From assembly GCA_025869455.1 (NCBI GenBank), contig JAOZVT010000807.1, forward strand, positions 1-5,046: a stretch of 5,046 nucleotides of DNA, in the 5' to 3' direction. Below the pieces are notes generated by a model. It was not told where the DNA came from and did not search any database. It worked only from the letters and a program-made list of their open reading frames with translations. The stretch is from Prosthecobacter sp. GTDB lineage: Bacteria; Verrucomicrobiota; Verrucomicrobiia; Verrucomicrobiales; Verrucomicrobiaceae. The translations under genes and the position numbers were made by a program. Positions 1 to 5,046 of the stretch are shown here, piece by piece. Every line of letters starts with the position of its first letter. The first letter of the stretch is position 1.

Positions 1-1527
1 CATCAGCTCCCGCATCAGTGCAGCAGTTTTTCCGGTACAGACCTGCCCCACTGCCTGCGGAGGCATCTCAGTGATCTTCCGGCCACCATCAGATACAATT
101 CTCTCCACTAGGCGCGGCTTCATTAAAATCCCACCGTTGGCGATCGCGCCATACGCCATGGCCATCTGCAAGGGAGTCACATTGACCTCGTAGCCCATAG
201 GAAAGCGTGAGTACGTAGTGTTAGACCAGTGCCCATCATTGACATAGCCACGGCTTTCTCCCGATAGCTCAATCCCCGTTTTTTGGCCAAAGCCAAAACG
301 CTTCACGTAGTCCAAATAGGTTTCCTGCCCCACCCGTTTGAAGACTTTATACGTGCCAATGTTGCTGGACTTGGCAAAAGCCTCACGCGCAGGCACCGTC
401 CCCATCCGCGAGACATCCCGAAGCGTGGTTTTCAAAACGGGGTCCGTGTAATGGCCAAAATTACAATCAAAGGGTTCATCGGGCGTGATTTTCTTTTGAT
501 CCAAAGCCGCCGTGAAGGCCACGACTTTGAAAGTGGAGCCCGGTTCATAGGGTTCATAAATGGTCAGGTTTTTCCAATTCGTGGTCGCTGGCTCCTGGCG
601 ATCATGCCCTGGCGTGAAGCTCATGGCTAAAATGGAGCCAGTGGAAACATCCGTCACCAAAGCCATGATCTTATTAGGCCGATAGGTCGCCTGGGCTTCC
701 GCCACAATGGCATCCACAGCGTCCTGCAATTGCAGATCAATCGTCAAATGTACGTCCTTACCGTGAACAGGCTCTTTGATTTCACCACGGTAGAGCAACA
801 ACTCCCGACCGTATTTATCATGCTCCACACAGACGTAGCCAGGGCTGCCGCGCAAAGTGTCTTCAAACGTCCGTTCGATGCCCTGCACGCCACCTTTCCC
901 CTCTTCCACCCCACCGATGATGAGGGCCAAACGATTCTCCGTCGGGTAATGACGACGCACCGCCGACTTCACATAGACCCCTTTGACAAAGGTAGCGTCC
1001 AGATGCTGACGCCACTCTTTAGCCAGATCATCGTTCATGTTGTTGGTCAGCACCTCGACAGGCCGTTTGGAGGTGATCTTTTCCAGCATCTCATCCACAC
1101 TTCCGCCCAGCTTGGCGCTCAGAGCCTCCGCCACATGCTTGTGGTAGGCTTGGAGAATCTCTTCATCACTCAGCGTACGGGTCAGTTCCTTCTGAGTCAC
1201 ACCACGGACGCGGGCCAGATTTGGCAAAATGGAGCGCACATCATACAAGTGCACGCGATCCGTCCGCAGTTCATAGACCTCTTCATCATAGGCCAGATAG
1301 CGGTCTGAGTGATCTTTGATCGAGCCGCGCTGCGCGGGCAAAATCCGATCCTCACGGAATTTCTTGGAAGCTTCCTCGGCCAAGGCAGGTCCCTGCTTCA
1401 AATGCAGCACGTAAAGCCTCCACACCACGCCAGAAAAGCAGAGCGTGAGCCCGCAGGTGATGACCATCATGCGATGGCATAGCGGGCGGTCGCGGCGCAG
1501 TTGGGTCTGGTTCGGGGTGGGCATCAT
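1..1527 (-). CDS. ftsI: FtsI / PBP3-type septal peptidoglycan transpeptidase (class B PBP), C-terminus cut by window edge
   Basis: Class B penicillin-binding protein that cross-links septal peptidoglycan in the periplasm as part of the divisome. 509 codons are visible. Residues 1-19 are a short basic cytoplasmic tail, about 20-36 is a single membrane anchor, and about 60-230 is the PBP dimerisation region, with the RGSI box at 67-70 and GVQGIE at 213-218. The transpeptidase domain follows from about 255. The active-site motif is PGSTFK with nucleophile Ser331 and Lys334, and the second motif is SSN at 387-389. The stretch PMGYEVNVTPLQMA (about 443-456) is also typical of the family. The third motif, KTG, should lie a short way beyond the left edge, so completeness cannot be judged. 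The start is the first ATG of a tandem ATGATG; it overlaps the ftsL stop by 4 bases, and the second ATG is an equally possible start. A GGAG lies 11 bases upstream. In many PBPs the box after RG is DRNG; here it reads DHSD. FtsI rather than a sporulation SpoVD or elongation PBP2 is inferred from the dcw context. Confidence 0.94.
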   Translation of the reverse strand, partial: MMPTPNQTQLRRDRPLCHRMMVITCGLTLCFSGVVWRLYVLHLKQGPALAEEASKKFREDRILPAQRGSIKDHSDRYLAYDEEVYELRTDRVHLYDVRSILPNLARVRGVTQKELTRTLSDEEILQAYHKHVAEALSAKLGGSVDEMLEKITSKRPVEVLTNNMNDDLAKEWRQHLDATFVKGVYVKSAVRRHYPTENRLALIIGGVEEGKGGVQGIERTFEDTLRGSPGYVCVEHDKYGRELLLYRGEIKEPVHGKDVHLTIDLQLQDAVDAIVAEAQATYRPNKIMALVTDVSTGSILAMSFTPGHDRQEPATTNWKNLTIYEPYEPGSTFKVVAFTAALDQKKITPDEPFDCNFGHYTDPVLKTTLRDVSRMGTVPAREAFAKSSNIGTYKVFKRVGQETYLDYVKRFGFGQKTGIELSGESRGYVNDGHWSNTTYSRFPMGYEVNVTPLQMAMAYGAIANGGILMKPRLVERIVSDGGRKITEMPPQAVGQVCTGKTAALMRELM

Positions 1528-1880
1528 GGCAGTACAGGCTCCGCAGTTTGAGCCACGGCCTTCGCCGTTGGAATGGATTTTAATTGAATGATCGCGCGGG
1601 CATCAGGGCTCAGCTTTTGCAACCAGGTCCCTTTCGCTTGCAGAATTGGCTGCACGCGGGCTCCGTCCAAAAGCAAATCTACCTTCCTTCCTAGACTTAC
1701 GATCTCAAAGTTCAGCAGCTTCATCTCCTGCTCCACTTGGCGCTGCTGTTCAGCGAGTGCCGTGATGCGGTTTTTGTTCACCACCACGCTCAAGGCGGCC
1801 AACAGCACCGCTCCGCAGAGGATCAGTACCGCGGTCAGCACCGGCAGACCGATGGTATTGCGATATCGATTATTTTTCAT
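1524..1880 (-). CDS. ftsL: FtsL-like bitopic cell division protein
   Basis: Small 118-residue protein with the FtsL layout: a short basic cytoplasmic N-terminus (KNNRYRN), one hydrophobic membrane segment at about 10-34, then a periplasmic coiled coil. The coiled coil shows a regular 3/4 spacing of mostly hydrophobic positions (I39, L42, Q46, V49, M53, L56, I60, L63, V67, L70). The tail after about 75 is less structured and ends in an Ala/Pro/Thr-rich stretch. FtsL proteins act in the divisome with FtsB/FtsQ to recruit and activate FtsW-FtsI. Sequence identity in this family is very low, so the call rests on size, topology and position between rsmH and ftsI, which is the classic ftsL place. 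The ATG overlaps the rsmH stop by 4 bases (ATGA), and the gene's own stop overlaps the ftsI start in the same way, which suggests translational coupling. It could alternatively be labelled a septum formation initiator (DivIC/FtsB-like) protein. Confidence 0.82.
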   Translation of the reverse strand: MKNNRYRNTIGLPVLTAVLILCGAVLLAALSVVVNKNRITALAEQQRQVEQEMKLLNFEIVSLGRKVDLLLDGARVQPILQAKGTWLQKLSPDARAIIQLKSIPTAKAVAQTAEPVLP

Positions 1881-2857
1881 TCAGGCAGACGTTCCACACC
1901 ACGCAGACGGGCACTGCGGGCGCGAGGGTTCAGAGCAAGTTCGTTTTCCGTGGCTTCAAAGGGTTTCCGCTTAATCAGGCGATACACACAGTCTGGGTTT
2001 GACCGTGGTGCAGGCCATTCTGGCCGGTCTAACCACACCTGGCTCTGATGATGAAAAGCATGTTTCACCACGCGATCTTCCAAAGAGTGAAAGCTGATCA
2101 CAGCGAGCCTGCCTCCAGGTTTCAGCCATTTCGGGGCTGCCGCCAAAAACTCTTCCAGCGCAGCCAGCTCCTGATTCGTTTCGATCCGCAGAGCCTGGAA
2201 GGTCAGCGTAGCCGGATGCCGCTTGCTGTATTTTGGACAGACACTGGAAATGAGATTCGCCAGTTGCAGCGTGGTCGTGATCGGACCTTTCGCGCGCTCC
2301 TCTAAGATAGCTTTCACGATTTTACGGGCCTGTGGCTCCTCGCCGTATTTCCAGAGGATCTGCTCCAGAGCGCCCTGATCGTAAGTATTGACGATGTCAG
2401 CCGCAGTCATCGGCCCCGAAGTATCCATGCGCATGTCCAGCGGGCCGTCTTTCTGAAAAGAAAAACCCCGTTCCGGTGCGTCTAGGTGACGACTGCTCAC
2501 GCCGATATCAATCAACATGCCGTCGAGCCCCGTCACGCCGGCCTCAGTCAGCACCTTGGGAAAATCACGAAAATTACCTTTCAGCGCACAAAAACGATCA
2601 GAGAAACCCTTCAGGCGCTCACCAGCGTGGCGCAGGGCTTCATCATCCTGATCCATAGCCACCACTCGGGCACCGTGTTGCAGCAGCGCTTCCGTGTGAC
2701 CACCACCGCCTAAAGTACCATCAAAAATGAGCTTCCCTGGAGCCGGTTGCAGCACCTCCAGCACCTCCGCCATCAGTACAGGCAGGTGGTAAAAGGGCAA
2801 TTCGCGGCCCCCGCTAGGTTCTGGCTCAGGGGCGGCACCTCCGCCACTCCCACTCAT
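1877..2857 (-). CDS. rsmH: RsmH (MraW), 16S rRNA cytosine-1402 N4-methyltransferase
   Basis: SAM-dependent methyltransferase that makes the N4-methyl of m4Cm1402 in the 16S rRNA decoding centre; cytoplasmic. With the start at 2857 it has 326 residues, close to the usual size of about 310. Visible family motifs are HLPVL near 24-28, the SAM-binding DGTLGGGGHT at 46-55, an acidic MDQDDEAL strand end at 68-75, and DIGVSSRHLD at 117-126 followed by RGFSF and DGPLDMRMD (137-145). Later come HPATLTFQALRIETNQEL, ISFHSLEDR and the C-terminal NPRARSARLR. The first about 20 residues are a Gly/Ala/Pro/Glu-rich tail. I chose ATG 2857 because a GGGAG lies 5 bases upstream and conserved sequence begins about 20 residues later. 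The same frame is open back to ATG 3079, which would give 400 residues. The gene is first in the visible operon and its stop overlaps ftsL by 4 bases. The identity is certain; only the start is in doubt. Confidence 0.95.
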   Translation of the reverse strand: MSGSGGGAAPEPEPSGGRELPFYHLPVLMAEVLEVLQPAPGKLIFDGTLGGGGHTEALLQHGARVVAMDQDDEALRHAGERLKGFSDRFCALKGNFRDFPKVLTEAGVTGLDGMLIDIGVSSRHLDAPERGFSFQKDGPLDMRMDTSGPMTAADIVNTYDQGALEQILWKYGEEPQARKIVKAILEERAKGPITTTLQLANLISSVCPKYSKRHPATLTFQALRIETNQELAALEEFLAAAPKWLKPGGRLAVISFHSLEDRVVKHAFHHQSQVWLDRPEWPAPRSNPDCVYRLIKRKPFEATENELALNPRARSARLRGVERLPE

Positions 2858-3079
2858 TTCATCTCCCAGCGGACGCTGAATGAGCGTTCCCCTTCCCAAC
2901 GGCATTAAATCATCCATCGCATCATCAGAAGTACCAAACCACGGCCAAACGCCCACCTGGAACGTTTGTACAATTCTAGAAATCCATCCTTTTTGCGCAT
3001 CAGCCCATGCCTTCTCGCGTGCCGAAAATTCATCGGCATTCCAGGGATTCGAGAAAATACTGGCGGTTGAAGCAAACAT
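2858..3079 (-). other. Open in-frame extension upstream of rsmH: possible 74-residue N-terminal addition or 5' leader
   Basis: The rsmH frame stays open for 74 codons from ATG 3079 to the preferred start; the upstream in-frame stop is at 3089-3091. The hypothetical peptide is unusually tryptophan-rich (five Trp at positions 13, 25, 32, 45 and 47) and has an acidic patch (DDAMDDLM) near 52-59. I recognise no domain, and RsmH proteins normally lack such a segment. If translated it would be joined to the methyltransferase by a Gly/Ser/Pro/Glu-rich linker. Codon use is looser than in the rsmH core: by eye about half the third positions are G or C, with AGA, AGG, TTA and GTA present. An open run of this length could arise by chance, but not often. 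It may be transcribed leader, a real extension, or a remnant. Confidence 0.35.
2863..2867 (-). promoter_or_regulatory. Strong Shine-Dalgarno that decides the rsmH start
   Basis: On the minus strand the bases read GGGAG, then ATGAA, then the ATG at 2857-2855. This is a strong anti-16S match with 5-base spacing. The alternative ATG at 3079 is preceded by GATTTACGCGC, with no purine-rich site. This is the main sequence evidence for the shorter RsmH. Confidence 0.6.
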
Positions 3080-3118
3080 GCGCGTAAATCACAGAGGCAG
3101 TGACGTTTCTCGATCACA

Positions 3119-3142
3119 AGCAATTGATATTCCACAATTGCT
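3119..3142. repeat. 8+8 bp perfect inverted repeat, candidate operator
   Basis: The arms AGCAATTG (3119-3126) and CAATTGCT (3135-3142) are perfect reverse complements separated by an 8-base AT-rich spacer. Each arm contains the self-palindrome CAATTG, so the CAATTG cores are also a 14-base-period direct repeat. The centre-to-centre arm distance of 16 bases is not an exact number of helical turns. The site lies 40-63 bases upstream of ATG 3079 and about 260 upstream of ATG 2857, on the promoter side of the rsmH operon. A weak -10-like TATCAA on the minus strand (3129-3124) falls inside it. There is no U-run, so it does not look like a terminator. An operator role is inference from position and symmetry. 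Confidence 0.45.
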
Positions 3143-3257
3143 GGTAATTAAGATGAGCTTAGTAACGAGAAAGGTTACAAAAGGCAATCTCAGATTTGCC
3201 GAAAGTGCATCAAGAGTGAGTCGCAGTTATGCGTTCAAATGAACAGCTTGATGGATC

Positions 3258-3286
3258 TTTCGTCTCTCAATACCTTGGGCTATACT
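3258..3286 (+). promoter_or_regulatory. Possible sigma70-type promoter for the U32 gene
   Basis: A good -10 box, TATACT, lies at 3281-3286 with a poor -35 (TTTCGT, 3258-3263) at 17-base spacing. Transcription from here would give a leader of about 200 bases before GTG 3497. The match is mostly in the -10 element, so this is a tentative call. Confidence 0.25.
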
Positions 3287-3496
3287 ACTCTCACGATTGC
3301 TAGGCCTGATTCGGCTCGCCTTTTCACCCCCCCTAAAATTTCTTCTCAGCTCCGCCTCTTTTTCAAGTCATCCCCTGTAAATCCTTCCATCTTGCCAATC
3401 CTGTCATAATTGGAAGCCCTCCTGCCCTGACATTGCTCGCCCCTGTCTTTTCGGGTTTTTGCAGTCTCCCTTACCTTTCTCCAGTTCATCTCTACC

Positions 3497-5046
3497 GTGC
3501 CTCGCCCCCTCCACCTCCCTGAACTTCTCTCCCCTGCTGGAAACTGGGAGTGCGCCCGTGCCGCCGTTGCTAATGGTGCAGACGCCATCTTTTTTGGCCT
3601 ACCGCGTTTTAATGCCCGTATGAGGGCTGACAATTTCACCTCGGAAGACCTGCCCGAGCTCATGCGATTCCTCCACAGCCATGGAGTCAAAGGCTACTGC
3701 GCCTTCAATGTGCTCATCTTCACCAGCGAGCTGGCGGATGCTGAAGCGCAGCTTCGCGAGCTGGAAGCCGCCGGAGTGGATGCCGTCATCATCCAGGATC
3801 TCGGGCTCGCCCGCATGGTCAAAGCTTTGACGCCAGGCCTGCGCCTCCACGCCAGCACCCAGATGACCATCACCTCCCCCGAAGGTCTCGAACTGGCCAA
3901 TACGCTGGGCATTGATCAGGCCGTGCTGGCCCGTGAACTCAGCCTACGTGAGCTGGAACGCTTCCAGGCCAACGACAAACCTGACGTACCTCTGGAAGTT
4001 TTCGTCCACGGTGCCCTCTGCGTCGCCTATAGCGGGCAGTGCCTCACCAGTGAATCCCTGGGCCGCCGCAGTGCGAATCGGGGCGAATGTGCCCAGGCAT
4101 GCCGCATGCCTTATGAGATGATCGTGGATGGTGAACTGATGGATCTTGGCGACAAACGCTATTTGCTCAGCCCCCAAGATCTAGCCGCCGTGCAGGAAAT
4201 CCCGCGCCTCATTGAGCTAGGCATCCGCAGTTTCAAAATCGAAGGCCGCCTCAAAACTCCCGAATACGTCGCCGCCGTCACCCGCGTTTATCGCAAGGCC
4301 ATCGACGCAGCCCTAGCAGACAAAGACCTCAACGAGATCATCACCGAAGAAGACCGCTACGAACTGGAGATGACCTTCTCCCGTGGTCTTTACAGCGGCT
4401 GGATGCATGGTGTGAATCACCAGGAACTCGTCGGTGCCTATTACGGTAAAAAGCGCGGTTATTATGTCGGCGTGGTCCGCTCCGTCGCGCGAGATGCCAT
4501 CGAACTGGAGGAAAACCCTAGCCATCTCAAAAATGGAGATGGGGTGGTCTTTGAAAACCTTCAAGACACCAACAACGAACAGGGCGGGCGTATCTATGGG
4601 CAGCAGGGCAACTGGATCGAATTCCAACATGGCCGTCTGCGTACAGACCTCATTGCTCCCGGCACCCGCATTTTCAAAACAGGTGACCAAGCCCTGGATC
4701 AGCGCCTGCGCCAAACCTTCCAGGGAGAAATCCCCCTGCGCAAAAAGCAGCCGCTGAATCTCATCGTCTCCGGCAAAGCTGGCGAACCTCTCGTCATCCA
4801 GATCCAAGGGCAAGACGCCAGAGTGACTTCAAGCATCCTGCTTGAGAATGCCCTCCAGCGCCCGCTCACCCTCGAAACATTGCAAAATCAGTTAGGCCGC
4901 CTCGGAGGCACCCCTTTTGAGCTAGGCCAGATTGAACTGCATCTGGAAGGCAACGTGATCCTTCCCGTCAGTGAACTCAATCGCCTACGCCGCGCCATCG
5001 TTAGCCAATGGAAGCCGAACGAACCCACGGCTAAAGTAAGCAAAGC
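3497..5046 (+). CDS. U32-family protein with DUF3656 domain (RlhA-like, iron-sulfur RNA hydroxylase type), 3' end beyond window
   Basis: 516 complete codons are visible, and the frame is open to the right edge. Residues 8-14 (ELLSPAG) and 27-33 (GADAIFF) are the typical start of the U32 barrel. FNARMRADNF and KGYCAFNVLIF follow. The U32 signature EVFVHGALC is completed by Cys175 and Cys182, and SANRGECAQACR adds Cys198 and Cys202. In studied relatives such cysteines hold a [4Fe-4S] cluster. YLLSPQDL (222-229) and FKIEGRLK (246-253) are also conserved. From about 390 the DUF3656-type region appears, with LGRLGGTPFELG and LPVSELNRLRR (about 489-499). The family was named as peptidases/collagenases, but RlhA hydroxylates 23S rRNA C2501 and TrhP modifies tRNA using prephenate. 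The DUF3656 architecture favours an RlhA-like role, which is inference. The start is GTG at 3497: no ATG occurs between the in-frame stop at 3428-3430 and this point, and the next ATG, at 3620, is inside the conserved barrel. No clear Shine-Dalgarno precedes it. Confidence 0.9.
   Translation, partial: MPRPLHLPELLSPAGNWECARAAVANGADAIFFGLPRFNARMRADNFTSEDLPELMRFLHSHGVKGYCAFNVLIFTSELADAEAQLRELEAAGVDAVIIQDLGLARMVKALTPGLRLHASTQMTITSPEGLELANTLGIDQAVLARELSLRELERFQANDKPDVPLEVFVHGALCVAYSGQCLTSESLGRRSANRGECAQACRMPYEMIVDGELMDLGDKRYLLSPQDLAAVQEIPRLIELGIRSFKIEGRLKTPEYVAAVTRVYRKAIDAALADKDLNEIITEEDRYELEMTFSRGLYSGWMHGVNHQELVGAYYGKKRGYYVGVVRSVARDAIELEENPSHLKNGDGVVFENLQDTNNEQGGRIYGQQGNWIEFQHGRLRTDLIAPGTRIFKTGDQALDQRLRQTFQGEIPLRKKQPLNLIVSGKAGEPLVIQIQGQDARVTSSILLENALQRPLTLETLQNQLGRLGGTPFELGQIELHLEGNVILPVSELNRLRRAIVSQWKPNEPTAKVSK

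Larger units (their letters stand above)
3080..3496. other. Divergent intergenic region with no supported gene
   Basis: About 420 bases separate the minus-strand operon from the plus-strand U32 gene. The rsmH-proximal half (about 3110-3250) is AT-rich compared with the flanking genes and holds the inverted repeat at 3119-3142. The half next to the U32 gene (about 3300-3496) is strongly C/T-rich on the plus strand, including a run of seven C at 3327-3333. Open frames crossing this region on either strand look like chance: they have no recognisable motifs and no good ribosome binding sites. I see no tRNA and no mraZ, and no terminator is expected between divergent genes. Promoters for both transcription units are expected here. 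Confidence 0.7.

Noticed and set aside
730..1308. 192-codon open frame on the plus strand opposite ftsI
   Set aside because: It lies wholly antisense to clearly conserved ftsI sequence, has no recognisable motif and is His/Phe/Gln-rich in the manner of an antisense shadow.
2880..3242. 120-codon open frame on the plus strand spanning the rsmH upstream region and spacer
   Set aside because: No domain or ribosome binding site was seen, composition is Ser/Arg-rich, and it crosses the likely promoter region of the minus-strand operon.
3384..3416. Possible alternative stems in the U32 leader (CTTCCA with TGGAAG, or CCAAT with ATTGG)
   Set aside because: The stems are only 5-6 bp with loops of 9-21 bases and share bases. 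Without conservation data this is expected by chance, and it matches no riboswitch I recognise.
3346..3690. 114-codon Arg/Lys-rich open frame on the minus strand
   Set aside because: The basic composition comes from reading the complement of the pyrimidine-rich leader, and it overlaps the conserved N-terminus of the U32 protein.
4313..4813. 166-codon open frame on the minus strand
   Set aside because: It is antisense to the strongly conserved U32 gene and shows no family motif of its own.

Overview
This window looks like the head of a bacterial division/cell-wall (dcw) cluster on the minus strand, facing away from a divergent gene on the plus strand. The base composition is moderately GC-rich. 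The organism cannot be fixed from the sequence. The protein style and the divergent U32-family neighbour suggest a Gram-negative of the Verrucomicrobiota/PVC type (for example near Prosthecobacter), but this is an inference only.

The minus strand, in transcription order from about 3080 down to 1, carries rsmH (16S rRNA m4C1402 methyltransferase), a small FtsL-like bitopic division protein, and ftsI (class B penicillin-binding protein, septal transpeptidase). The ftsI gene runs off the left edge before its KTG motif. Both junctions are 4-base ATGA overlaps, so the three genes are almost certainly one translationally coupled operon. The RsmH start is ambiguous: the frame is open from 3079, but the family homology and a strong GGGAG ribosome binding site favour 2857.

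The stretch 3080-3496 has no supported gene. It holds an AT-rich block with a clean 8+8 bp inverted repeat (3119-3142), a possible plus-strand -10 box (TATACT at 3281-3286), and a markedly pyrimidine-rich leader. No mraZ lies next to rsmH, where it commonly sits in other bacteria.

The plus strand from 3497 to the right edge is a large open frame starting with GTG. It encodes a U32-family protein with the four-cysteine cluster and the DUF3656 domain. Characterised relatives are iron-sulfur RNA hydroxylases such as RlhA. The gene continues beyond the window.

Together, the minus-strand genes link ribosome modification to assembly of the septal peptidoglycan synthase (FtsL recruits and activates FtsI with its partners). 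The divergent U32 gene may also be an RNA-modification gene. I found no mobile element, CRISPR array, tRNA or rRNA, and no convincing new biological system.
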